From Pollenia angustigena (Eukaryota; Arthropoda; Insecta; Diptera; Polleniidae): DNA of 64,000 nucleotides. Numbering within the stretch: the first letter of the stretch is position 1; every line of letters starts with the position of its first letter. The stretch spans positions 195,341,310-195,405,309 of the forward strand of contig OV884056.1 in NCBI GenBank assembly GCA_930367215.1. The letters run 5' to 3'. Below are positions 22,901 to 32,833 of this stretch, in pieces. Below the pieces are notes generated by a model. It had not been told where the DNA came from and searched no databases. It saw nothing but the letters and a program-made list of their open reading frames with translations. Position numbers and translations under genes: made by a program.

Positions 22901-24410
22901 TTATGGAGTAAATGAGAAATTCGCCCGCAAATTACGTACCGGTTACGGTGGCTTGCTGCGCATGAATCCTGTCTTCAATGAATACGGTCTCAAGGACTTG
23001 TTGCCTCTAAAATTGGACATTCCCGATGAAGGTTGCACTAGACCCAACAAAAGCATGTTCTGTTTCGAAGCCGGTGAGATTCGTGTCAACGAACAATTGG
23101 TATTAACTTGTATGCACACTTTAATGGCTAGAGAGCACAATCGTTTATCGACTGGTATGGCTCAAATCAACAAGCATTGGGATGATGAAACCCTATTTCA
23201 GGAGGCCAGAAGAATCAATATTGCCATAGTGCAACATGTGACATACAATGAGTTCTTACCCATTTTATTGGGAAAAGAAGTAATGGAGAAATTTGGCTTG
23301 GTTCTGCAAAAAGATGGTTATTGGGATGGTTATGATCCCAAGGTAAATCCTGGCATTATTGACTCCTTTGCTGGTGCTGCTTTCCGTTTTGGTCACTCAT
23401 TGCTGCCAACAGCTGTTGAACGTTGGTCGAAGGCTCATAAGTTTATTGCTTCCAAGAGGTTGTCCGATTTGATAAGGCGTCCTTATGATTTGTACCGAGC
23501 TGGTGTATTGGACGAATATTTCATGGGTTTAATGAATCAAGTTGCTCAGGCTATGGATGATTCTATAACACAAGAAGTAACAAATCATTTATTTAAGAAA
23601 GAAGGTGCTAGATTTGGTATGGATTTGGTGGCGTTTAATATGCAACGTGGTCGCGAATTTGGTATACCCGGCTACATGGAGTTCCGTAAATTCTGTGGTC
23701 TACCCACCTCAAATACCTGGGATGAAATGTTAGGTTCTATGCCCAATGATACTATTTTGCGATATCAATCAATATTTGAGTAAGTTAAAGCGACTTCAAG
23801 AACGAATTTTACTATTTTTTAATTTTATATTTATATTTTTATTTTAGACATCCTGCTGACATTGATTTATGGTCTGGTGGTGTCTCTGAGAAATCGTTGC
23901 CAGGTTCTATGCTTGGTCCAACTTTTGCCTGTGTTATTGCGACCCAAATGAGCTACATAAGACGTGGTGATCGCTTCTGGTATGAATTGCCTAATCAGCC
24001 TTCTTCCTTTACACCCGAACAATTGCAAGAAATTCGCAAAGCGAAATTGTCACGTTTGATATGTGACAATACAGATTTAATAGATACAGTACAAATATAT
24101 CCCATGGTATTGCCCGATCATGAAATGTAAGTTAAATTTCTTTAATAAATAAATACCAGAAATTATATACATATGTATATTAACCCTTGGAAAACTTTAC
24201 AGTAATCCCCGTGTGCCTTGTAAGAGTGGTATAATTCAATCAATTGATTTAACGAAATGGGCCGATTATGCTAGTCCCGATTTAGCCTCTCCTGTTTTTG
24301 TGAGTAAAGACTTCTTTTAGTAAGGCACAAATAATTATAAATGTTTTTCTTTTTTCCAGAACTATATAAACGAAATCCCAGATACTTTGCTAAATTTCCG
24401 TAAGAAGTAA
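13990..24410 (+). CDS. Animal haem peroxidase (peroxidasin/chorion-peroxidase-like), 3' six exons
   Basis: Exons are inferred from splice signals and one continuous frame: 13990-14378, 14442-14615, 22849-23779, 23848-24126, 24203-24299, 24360-24410 (TAA). Together they give 639 codons after a split first codon. Each junction has GT/AG and keeps phase. The distal site WGQFMDHDF (His about residue 120), the calcium-loop-like GVIDANTVYG, and the proximal FRFGH (His about residue 370) are all present and spaced as in the myeloperoxidase/peroxidasin fold, so the domain looks catalytically complete. It would be a secreted or luminal oxidoreductase using H2O2. The signal peptide and N-terminal exons are missing from view, upstream of a Penelope insertion. 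Intron 2 is 8.2 kb and TE-laden. Which fly paralogue it is cannot be decided by eye. Confidence 0.92.
14616..15360 (+). other. Start of the 8.2-kb peroxidase intron
   Basis: Opens with GGTAAGTTG donor sequence. AT-rich, no repeat with defined ends recognised. Confidence 0.6.
15363..15520. repeat. Inverted pair of a dispersed-repeat terminus
   Basis: GACCGACTATATTTTCATAC on the left is mirrored on the right by AACAAGTAAGAAAGTGAAGT followed by CCGTCAAGCCCGACCA. The same terminal word appears inverted near 18880-18918 (GGTCGGGCTTGACCGACTAT). It is a recurrent dipteran intergenic repeat end, and its class was not identified. Confidence 0.5.
15528..15650. repeat. hAT-like terminal fragment (CAGGGCTGTGGAGTCGG)
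   Basis: Begins CCAGGGCTGTGGAGTCGGA and continues with degenerate GGAGTCGGAG repeats, a pattern seen at ends of hAT-type elements. No matching inverse end or TSD was located nearby. Confidence 0.35.
16733..16972. repeat. Dispersed repeat, copy 1
   Basis: About 230 bases from ACCAAAAAAACTACTTC to ACTTTGGAATTACCCATAT recur in the same orientation at 47728-47945 with mostly single-base differences. Shared blocks include GAACCGCTACTTCTTTTGCC and ATCGCGCCCTCCATAAACTT. No terminal inverted repeats are obvious, so the class is unknown. Confidence 0.8.
17030..17410. repeat. Imperfect direct duplication, about 250-bp period
   Basis: The run CACATGAATTTAGCTCGTGTAG ... CTGCTGTT ... GATGAATTTACGTCATCTT recurs from 17287 as ACATGAATTTGGCTTGTGTAG ... 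CTGCTGTT ... AATGAATTCACGTCGTCTT. A 27-base T-run lies in the second unit. Confidence 0.7.
17905..18350. mobile_element. Foldback/MITE with 74-bp TIRs, copy 1
   Basis: The arm at 17905-17978 is repeated almost perfectly inverted at 18277-18350, including TATTCGTGCTTAATTCCCAG. The interior carries GGCCAGATCATCAGG and smaller CAATTAATTGTAG palindromes. Related to the element at 52009-52446, which retains inner arms that this copy has lost on its right side. Confidence 0.85.
18415..19207. mobile_element. TIR element with GC-rich 38-bp ends, 793 bp
   Basis: AGGCCGAGGCCACGCAATGA followed by GCGGCTAAGCGTCAAGCG (18415-18452) is perfectly inverted at 19170-19207. Subterminal regions repeat GAGCGGC and GCGTCAAG words in both orientations. 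No TSD can be read with confidence. The interior contains a copy of the GTCGGGCTTGACCGACTATA repeat end (about 18881-18918). No coding capacity. Confidence 0.85.
19612..21809. mobile_element. hAT-like element hosting a nested TTAA element
   Basis: AGGGTGCCAGA at the left and TCTGGTAACCCT at the right are imperfect inverses. AACTGGACAATG near the left and AACTGGACAATCC near the right recur as subterminal words. The flanks do not show a clean 8-bp duplication, so the assignment is tentative. A 1.24-kb TTAA element is inserted within it. Confidence 0.5.
19909..21152. mobile_element. piggyBac-type element, TTAA target sites, 1244 bp
   Basis: Ends CCCTTATGTGAGTGACA and TGTCACTCACATAAGGG are perfect inverses and are flanked by TTAA on both sides (19905-19908, 21153-21156), as in piggyBac insertions. 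A second inner copy of GTGACAGGGTACCCGGGTAC occurs near both ends (19920 and 20108 on the left, about 21095-21118 on the right). On the minus strand about 20580-20740 a broken acidic stretch (DSGESEETTEV, then RKLRQRRGPAPG in another frame) may be a transposase N-terminus relic. No intact DDE domain is present. Confidence 0.85.
22041..22848 (+). other. Distal part of peroxidase intron 2
   Basis: No recognised repeat. It ends in a T-rich tract and AG directly before the third visible exon. Confidence 0.5.
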
Positions 24411-25124
24411 TTGATATTTTTTCCTGCATTTCTCCTTTTCGTTAAATACTCAAGGAGCATTTTATTCATACTCCCTCCAAATTCATCACGTGTTCTTTTT
24501 CTATTGCTCTCCATTTTTTAACTTATTAAAAGTCGATTTCTCTTTACTCTCATTTCTATTCTAAGTCAATGTTATATTTTTCTCTTATACATGTTTTCAT
24601 AGCATTTTCTTATTTTACAAACAAACAAACAAATATATATTTTTAGTTTCATTTGCTGACGTCATAATTACTTTTCGATTATTTTGCAATGAATAATTTT
24701 TGTTTCATTCATTTTACTTTTGATTTTTGTTCTTGTATATATTATTTTTAAATAGTAAAAATTTTTTAAGTATTTTTTTCATTGTAATCATAATTTTTTT
24801 TTTTTTTGTTTAAACATTTAAAATAATAACAATTTATACAAACAATTAAATGAAATAAAAAATATAAATAAAAGAGTGGTTTTTAATTTGTGTAATTGAG
24901 AAAAAGTTTAATACAAAGTTCAGGTCGCAATTTAAAAAAAAAAATTTTTGAACAGGGCAAGTTTGTCAAGCTTTTTCCTGAAAAGTATGTTTTTTTGTCA
25001 TTAGCGACCATGAAAGAAAGAAAACAAGTTAGTGCATTTAAATTTTAAAAAACATTGTTTTCTTGCGCATGTACGTCATAGTAGTACATGAGCACAAACA
25101 TTATCACACAAACACGTGTATGTA
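24411..25124 (+). other. Peroxidase 3' UTR and intergenic spacer
   Basis: AT-rich sequence after the stop codon. AATAAA words at 24854 and about 24867 are plausible polyadenylation signals, giving a 3' UTR of about 470 bases. Confidence 0.45.
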
Positions 25125-25458
25125 CCCTGCAAATAAAATTGGACCACCTGATCCATTTTGATAAAATGGACTTCGCCATGGACTGGTAATGCAAGCATGG
25201 ATCATGTCATTGTTTAAAAGTGTTTGTAGTGAGACGACATGCTTTCGTTTTTAAACGACTTCAAAACTAATCCTCTTGAGTATACAATGGAACTGAACTA
25301 CTCCTTAATAGTCCAAAGGTGGGTTATATGGTCCTCCCCTAGGATATCGTAATGTTAAATAGACCAGGTTTTTCCATACGTTTGGGTTACTTTTGGACTA
25401 GTCTTGATCCCTTGTGGACCACTCTTTACACGCGTGTTTGGTCCTATTATTTGCAGGG
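25125..25458. mobile_element. CCC...GGG MITE, copy 1, 334 bp
   Basis: The left end CCCTGCAAATAAAATTGGAC and right end TTGGTCCTATTATTTGCAGGG are inverses with few mismatches. The dinucleotide TA flanks both ends. A longer, closely related copy lies at 51133-51506, flanked by AG on both sides. No coding capacity. Confidence 0.85.
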
Positions 25459-25687
25459 TAGTAGGCTGAATGATTGTTTACATTAAAAAAATTAAGTCAA
25501 AATGAGAGTAAAAAGTTAACGGACCTGCGCAATGCGTTATCTTGCTTTCTTTGTTTTATGATTTTCGACTTTATTGGAATCTTAGGAAGACTCGCTGACG
25601 CTCTAAATACTGCTTTCTTGCATATTTTTAAAGTCAAAAATCTTAAAAATGATATTGATGAGATTTCAGATAAGTGTATAATAATTA

Positions 25688-25790
25688 GTGTTTTTCACAT
25701 GGGACTTCAAAAATCCCGGCATCCCGCACATTTGTAGGGGCAAAATCCCGGAAAGTTTTTGCAGGAATTTCCGGGACTTTTTATTTAATT
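25688..25790 (+). repeat. hAT-like end with TCCCGG motifs, left terminus
   Basis: TAGTGTTTTTCACATGGGA followed by repeated ATCCCGG / CCGGGA words matches, inverted, the segment at 50060-50143. No partner end was found before the next insertion. Confidence 0.4.
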
Positions 25791-26062
25791 ATGGCAACTT
25801 TACAGCTGATACAATTGCAAATTAGTTATGGCAAGAAAAAGATGTAAATTCAATTCCGATAAGTTAGACAATGTTTAATATTTGGTACTCTAAAATTTCG
25901 AACTAGTAAAATAATAAAAGTACTAATTTTTTAATCTTTTTAAAGACCCATTTTTTTTAACGAAAAAAGTTGTTCCCACTTGCTTCAAAAAATTTATAAT
26001 TTCATCTGCAGACAAGCTGCAAAAATTCTTTTTGGATAAGATTCTATAAAGGCAGTAAATAC

Positions 26063-27704
26063 TAGAGTTGTCAACCGATTAAGAATAATTCGATTAATCG
26101 ATCAAACAAAACCAAACTCTTGTTCGAATAATTTCAAAAGGCGATTTTCGAATAACAAATAAATCGATTAATTAATGTCGATTAATCGAACAACTTTTTT
26201 TTATTAAAAAATAAATTAAATAAAAGCTTAGAATTTGATTTATTCTCATAAGTTTTTAGTGATTTTATACAAAATGTGGGAAAGTTAAGAAATATTGCTG
26301 CTTTAGCCCTGGTTGTAATTAATCTCAATTTTTAGTAAGTAAAAACCGTGTTGAGTACTGTTTGTATATCAAAAATGTATTTTATCTTTTTATTTAACAA
26401 ATCTTATCAAACAATTGAGTAGCTGAGTTGCAAAACTCGTTCGTTACAAAATTTAAAATACGAAATGAAATGATATACAAATTGTATCAATGCATGTCCT
26501 CTTCCATGTTTTTAGCACGGACATGCAATCAGAATATTTCGTCTAATAAAGCGCCAAAAGAACTGTAAGAATCATTTCCAATCTCGTATTTTTAACTTTG
26601 CAACGAACGAACTTTATCTCATCTTCTCAATTATATCAGCTGTTTTGTTTTTAAGTCAAACGTTAAAAAATTTTGAAGAAAGGGAATTTTTCAATTTCGG
26701 GTAAAAAATTTAGAAATAAACAAAAGGCTTAAAAATAAAGAATTGATTTATATAAATCATATATTGAAAGTAAAAATTGTTGTTATTGTATTATAATATA
26801 ATTTGTTTAAATTATATATGTATATCTTTACAATTTGTAAGTGCCACAATACTACCATTGAAAACGATGTAGTGGAAGATAATCCAATGGAAAAATACCC
26901 CAGTAAAAAAAACTTAGGTTTTTTGAAGCACTTAAGAGAAAAAGCGCATAATCGAGCGCTTCAATAAAAGAGCTTTTATAAAGCAATAAATGATATAGAA
27001 TAAAATATACAAAAAAGCTGCTATTTTAGTGCTGACAACGAAGAAGGTTGCAAACCGAAAAAAATAAAAATATGCGAAAATGATTGGAAAAAGGCATTTA
27101 AACAAAATTAAAAGCAAAACATTAATGAATATGTTAATATAGTAAGCCCCTAAAAAGCACTTTAGGAGTGCTTTGTTTGCATGTTAAAAGAAGCGCTTAT
27201 TGTCAGCAGAAAATAGTCCTCCAAACCGGGAACACCCCATACAAAAATCAGGCATCCCATCAGCAGGTTTGAAGCGATTTGTGGTATGGATTCATACGCA
27301 AAACCTGCTCCTTTTGGAGCACATTTTTTACTGGGACATTAAGACAGCGGCTGTCGATAGAAGAAATTGTAGACAGAAGTTTGGCTGAAGATGGTAGGTC
27401 TCCCAACGCCTTTCGAAAATCCAGAGTAATATCGGATTATTAAGGATTTAAGGGTTTCACGATGCCTTAAAGTAATACAACGATCTGGAGTTAAGATAAA
27501 AAATTTTATGCATCATAAAAAGAAGTCATAGCGGATGGAATGGAAGATTTTCCATAGTAATTTTTTTGTTAAAATAATTTTTTTATTCGTTATTCTCTTC
27601 GATTAATCGAATAATTTTTTAGATTTAATCGTTTGATCGAACGAGCAAAAACAATTATTTGAATTATTCGAACAAAGTTGAAAGGCGAATAATTGACAAC
27701 TCTA
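26063..27704. mobile_element. hAT-type element, 1642 bp, with a nested MITE
   Basis: Ends TAGAGTTGTCAA and TTGACAACTCTA are perfect inverses, and GTAAATAC is duplicated exactly outside both (26055-26062, 27705-27712). Subterminal sequence is dense in TCGATTAATCGA palindromes on both sides. A 437-bp CCCAGTAAAA element is inserted inside. No transposase frame remains. Confidence 0.9.
26899..27335. mobile_element. CCCAGTAAAA MITE, copy 1 (nested), 437 bp
   Basis: Begins CCCAGTAAAAAA and ends TTTTTTACTGGG, with the dinucleotide AC on both sides. It is homologous in the opposite orientation to 48035-48448, sharing blocks such as AAGCGCTTATTGTCAGCAGA and GCATGTTAAAAGAAGCGCTT. Confidence 0.85.
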
Positions 27705-28286
27705 GTAAATACTATACTGTAAGAGATGATGAATAAAGTGAAAAAGTAATCTTTAAGTAAAGAAAACGCTGAATTTATTCAATTAAAATAATTTTTTTTA
27801 ACAAAAGCCATGAAACGTTTTCAAAGGAATTAGTGAGAAAACTGAAACTGTTCTGAGATTATATAATTTTCTTTTGACTACAAAGGCAAACAACCGTAGA
27901 AAGGAAACGTGTTTTCTCATCGTCAGGACTCTACTTGATTATAGCTAATTAGAAATAAGCTGTCAAACGATTCTTTAAATGCTTTTTTTGTACTAAAATC
28001 TATAACTTTAAAAGTGAATTTTAAGCTGACATGCTTTCCGCTGAAGATATGGTATCTTCAATGACAGTTTCATGTCAAATTATCTTATTCTTACGCTCTT
28101 ATTACTCTTCACGTAGCAATTTTCTGTTTGCTAATCACAATCATTCAAAAGCAACCACGTCGGCAGAACAATATCGCAATAATTTCTGATTAAATGGTTG
28201 AAGAACACGTGTTATTGCTTCCCCATAAACGTACAGAGAAATGAAATGTCAGATAAATGCGACTGATTTGACAACAGATCGCTTAG

Positions 28287-29176
28287 CAGGGTAAATTTTG
28301 TTCAGTTTTTAAAAACTTTATTTTTTTTAATAAAATTTTACATACAAAAAAAAAAGCTGATATAATATTGCAGTCAAAAATCGCCAAAAACTGAGAAAAA
28401 ATACAAAAAAGTCGTCGAAAGTAAATTTTGTTTAGTATCTGTTTTTTTTTTTTTTTTTAATAACATACATGGAGAGCACACAAGTCTATAAGATCGTAAA
28501 CTTCAGGCTCATCGATTTCATAACTGGTGTTTTGACCTGCATACGTACTATTAGAATTTAACAGTGTTTAAAAAACTGCAGTTGGAGTTGAAAATCTACC
28601 ATTTCTTCGACTTCTTCATTTGTCATTGGCAAAAAAAAACTTTTGCTTTTACTTCTAATTCATTACAAGTAAATAGTCGCTGGCAAACCAAATCAAAAAG
28701 CGAAAAATTGTAGACAAATTTTCGTTTTTTGTTCGACAGGTTTTGGTCCGACTGCAGTTTTTTAAACCCTGGAATTAAATAGTGACTGAATATAAAATAA
28801 AATAAAATATAAAATATAAATTCACTTAAAATGATAATAAAACAAAAATCATGTGAAAAAATTTGCCAGATTTTTTTTTAAATTAGTAATGATAACAAAA
28901 AAAAAAAAAAAATTAACTGTTAAAAAATCTATAAGTATGTATATATTTATATATATTTAGCTGGAGCGGCTTAACTTTGCTTATGTAAATAACAATGCAA
29001 ATTTTTTATTTCAAAAACGCTGAAATAATATAAATGGTAAAAAAAAAGCCAAGTAAATTGCCACTTTTATCAAAAATCGCCACAAAAGTAGCCAGTCGCC
29101 AAATGGAAAATCCCATCGCCAATCACGTTTCAAAATCGCCAAGTTTGGCGAGAAATCGCCATATCTGACAGCCCTG
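28287..29176. mobile_element. hAT-type element, 890 bp, with a nested MITE
   Basis: An exact 8-bp duplication TCGCTTAG (28279-28286 and 29177-29184) brackets a segment that begins CAGGGTAAA and ends CAGCCCTG. The right subterminal region is rich in AAATCGCCA words, with one near the left at about 28380. TIRs are short, as in many hAT elements. The host copy predates the nested element at 28562. Confidence 0.85.
28562..28771. mobile_element. 210-bp hAT MITE, copy 1
   Basis: Ends CAGTGTTTAAAAAACTGCAG and CTGCAGTTTTTTAAACCCTG are inverses. Flanking octamers GAATTTAA and GAATTAAA differ at one base. A second copy is at 58031-58242. Confidence 0.85.
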
Positions 29177-29766
29177 TCGCTTAGCAATAATTGCTTAAGC
29201 AAGCAGAAGAGCAATTATTGTCATGGTCCAACTTAGGTTTTACGGAAAGAAAATTTTCCCCGCCCACTTTAAAGCCCACATTTTTTCGATTTACCTAAAA
29301 TCAGAAAACGGCTCCATCGATTTGACTAATTTTTCTTTCAAATGTTCGTATCTTTTTAACGGATTTTTAAAATCGAAGGCAAACATTTTTCCTAATTTGT
29401 ACACGACAACGTCTGTCGGATCAGCTAGTTTTTTATAAAAAAGACCTAAAGCTTAAAAAATTAATACAAATTTTTTTTAAATATTTATATGCCCTCAAGG
29501 TGGCGTCACTTTTTACACTGCACCTTGATTTTTTATTTTTCAAATTATAAGTTAAAATAAAAACATATGTTTTCCCATACCCTTAACGTAAGCTGAGCAA
29601 TAAAAAATATTGTGCTGGTTTTTTACGGACGTTATTGCCAAATTGATAAGATATATTTATCTTTGGTTAGTCGTTGCCACTATATATTTTAAGCAACCAG
29701 AAGTAGACGTAGACATAGAAAGTGTACCTAAAGAAGTATACTGCAATGTTGCCACAGTATATAAAT
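29177..29766. other. Intergenic spacer
   Basis: Contains GTCTGTCGGATCAGCTAGTTTT (29411-29432), which resembles a Helitron 3' end (CTAG before T), but no TC start was identified. Otherwise nothing recognised. Confidence 0.3.
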
Positions 29767-30266
29767 CAGTGTTCGAAAATAAACACTAAATATCGTTTTT
29801 TAATGTTCGGTTCGGTAGATATGTGGAAAACACAAACGCTAATAGTGTTTGTGTAGAAAATCATTAAAAAAAATAACGTGTTTTTATCAAACTCAACAAT
29901 AGATGTGAACATGTAATTCCGTTCGATTTTTTTTTGATAATCCACAAACTTCAATGTGTTCGGTTCGGCTCGTTAATGTTCGTCCCTTTTGGCTGGTAAA
30001 AAAAAACATTTTTACAAAAACAAAATGCACACACGAAAAAAACATTATAGAACATTAAAATATAATGTTTTTCTACAGTGTCACTACAATTGTTCTGTTT
30101 TTAACGAAGAACCGAACATTATATAATTTCTTTCTTGAAAATAGTTGCGAACGGTATTAAGGTATTAAGGGTTGTGTATGTCTACACAATCACAAAAAAA
30201 AATAGATATCGTTCCTGGGTGTGTGAGTCGAACGTTAAATAATGTACTGTTTATTTTCGAACACTG
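29767..30266. mobile_element. 500-bp hAT element, CAGTGTTCGAAAATAAACA family
   Basis: Ends CAGTGTTCGAAAATAAACA and TGTTTATTTTCGAACACTG are perfect inverses, and the octamer ATATAAAT is duplicated exactly (29759-29766, 30267-30274). The interior repeats AACATTA/TAATGTT and ACCGAAC words. A second copy with the same ends occupies 56121-57755. Confidence 0.92.
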
Positions 30267-30554
30267 ATATAAATTATATTTTTAATTTTATCGGACAATT
30301 TTAATAATGGAGAAATCTTAATCATCACTTTATCGTTTACAATAGCTATTTTTCAATCTATCAGGAACTTTATCATAAGGTTGTAATAATAGCCCTAGGC
30401 ATTCTTTATCATTGATTTCAATTTTTAATTTTTTTTTCTGAAGGAGTATTAAAGGTACCCAGTTAAAATGTCACAATAATGGTACGCAGCATTCTTTATA
30501 TACCCACACCACAATAGTGGAGATGATCTTATGCAATTGTGCTAATGTGTGTTA

Positions 30555-31140
30555 CTTTTAGTATACCGATCGGGTCAGACTCATTTATTGAGTCTACCTA
30601 ACGTTGTACGTGTGTCCGGCTGGCTGGCCATCTGGTTGTATGTCCTTGTTAACTTATGCGCAAAGTACAGATCGCAATTTTTAAAAAAGTTTGATGAAAT
30701 TTGGCTCATAAATTTGAATTGGCATAAGGACGAAGCCTATTGAAATTGGTCCATAATTTCACATAGCCCCTGTACAACCTTCTTACCGGAATAGTGTTTG
30801 TGCCCAAAAACTATGTTATTACATTGGGATTTAGATTAAATTTGGTCCAAAAATATATTTTTGCAACTCAAATCGGTTTTGTATTTGACCGTAACTTCCA
30901 TACAAATACCACTCCTGAAAATAACTTTAGGTGTCATCGCTTTCTTATAAATAACAACGATGACTTTTCAAATAGCTACTTTATCGTGGACAATACTTTC
31001 TTACGTGCTCTGTGTATAGGGTATTGTTCGTTTGTGCTGATTTGTTCAACGCCTAAAAAAGTTGGTCCTAGACCCACCTTTTAGTATACCGATCGAGTCA
31101 GATCACATTTCGAGTCGATCAAACGATGTCCGTCGGACTA
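30555..31140 (+). repeat. Dispersed repeat with AGTATACCGATCG words, copy 1
   Basis: AGTATACCGATCGGGTCAGA at 30559 recurs as AGTATACCGATCGAGTCAGA at 31083. The intervening 500 bases (TTGGTCCATAATTTCACATA, CCGGAATAGTGT, AAATTTGGTCCAAA) match, inverted, 37560-38045. The reading frames inside are not conserved-looking proteins. Class unknown. Confidence 0.7.
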
Positions 31141-31641
31141 GCGCTAGTTAACAAGGGTCGAAATTTTTAGTTCTTGGTTCAAGACGTTTTTTGCTAATTT
31201 CATAAAATTTAGGCTAAGATGTTCAGTCAATAGTTTATAAGCAAACTAAAATTATGACTATTGCTTAACTAACATTTCATATTTATAGAATATTAGTTAA
31301 CTTAAACTTTTTATCAGAGCAAAAAATGGTAACTCTATCAAAAAACTACTTTTTAATGTAGGTAGCAGCGTTTTGTTATCATTTTTAATATTTCTAAAGA
31401 TGGACAAAATACCGAACTCTTAAAAAAAACAAAAACGAAACAGTGGTTTATAGTAATTTTAAGCAAGAAAAAAAAATTTAAATAATAATTCTCAACGCAA
31501 CAGCTGTTGTCCAACTAAATAGTAGCTTATTAATAACATTAAATGGTTTAACAAATGGTTAACAAAACGAAATAATATTTTATTGGTTAAACCATAGTTA
31601 TAAGCTAACTAATGATTGGAAATTTGAGCCTTTATAGCCTT

Positions 31642-32073
31642 TTCACACTTGTCAACATTTAACATTTAACATCAATTTGCGAAAATGTTGGAATTTTCCC
31701 ATAAGATATACGAAGGGCTAAAAATCAACCTTTTTACAGAATGTTACTATCTCATTTTGTTCCCTTTTACATTTTTCGATTCTTTTAGTGTAATCACTAG
31801 AAAAGTGGCAATAAATTCTGTTATTATTGTGGCATCACTGACAAAATGGCAGTTGCTTTGAAAGCAGCGTTACCATTTCTCAAGGTTTTCCTTTTTTGCA
31901 AGCCTTATTTTGCTTAAATTATTAAACGAAATGAATTAGAAAAACATTTTGGTGTTATCTCTTAAAATGTTGGTACTTTTGTAGAAAAAAAGTATTTAAA
32001 AAAAATAAAAGTTTTTTTTCAGAAATGGTGACATTTTTTGTTAATGGTAAATGTTAGATGTTTCAAGTGTGAA
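31642..32073. mobile_element. MITE with TTCACACTTG ends
   Basis: TTCACACTTGTCAACATTTA at the left is mirrored by TAAATGTTAGATGTTTCAAG then TGTGAA at the right. The inner CATTTAACAT words also pair. No unambiguous TSD. No coding. Confidence 0.65.
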
Positions 32074-32833
32074 CGCGTATTTCACATTTTCAACATCTTC
32101 CATGCGTTCCTCCGAAATGTATGCAAGTGTACAAAGGGTACTAGTTAAATTGAAACATCATATTTAAGCATTAAGAAAAACAGATTTTTCTATTGTTTAA
32201 ATAAAAAGTTTACATATTTTTATACAATAAATAAATATATTATTTTTTAATAATTAGGAACTTTTATTTGGCACATGAATAGTATTAAACGTAAACAAAT
32301 GAATACAGCAACAAAAGATCATTAAAAGTTTAAAGATGTATGTATGCATATCACAATCTCTCGGAATACAATAAAAGTAAGTAGGAGTGTACACTGGCCA
32401 TTCATTAAAGTATCTGCTGTTTACATAAAATACACGTTAATTTTAAATTTAAAACTAAAGCCTGCAAGTATGCTATAATTAACTAAATAATAATAAATAA
32501 ATAAGTTAATGATTAAATATAAAATAAAATCGAAGCAAAAATCACAGCTTAACTTAATAAATTTAAAAGCGAGGAAAATTAAACACGGCAACGCTGGTTA
32601 AACAATTAACCAAAAATTGTCCATGTTTTTCGTTTCGTATTCATATTTTAAATTACATTGACCTAAAATATCATTTAAGCTTACAATTTAATAAATGAGT
32701 ATTATAAATGTAAATATTTTTTAGTAACGTTGTGATTTTTTTTTTTTTTTTGGGGTATCGTAGGGGAGAGGAATATGGTATCACATAATCTTTTTTTACA
32801 TCATATCAACAAATCAACCTTGTTTCGTTTAAT
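32074..32833 (-). other. Eh 3' flank / probable 3' UTR
   Basis: AT-rich; no separate gene. On the minus strand an AATAAA complement occurs far downstream near 32267, so the poly(A) site is not clear. Confidence 0.35.

Noticed and set aside
29390..29432. Helitron 3' end
   Set aside because: CTAG before T is present, but no convincing 3' hairpin or TC start could be paired with it.
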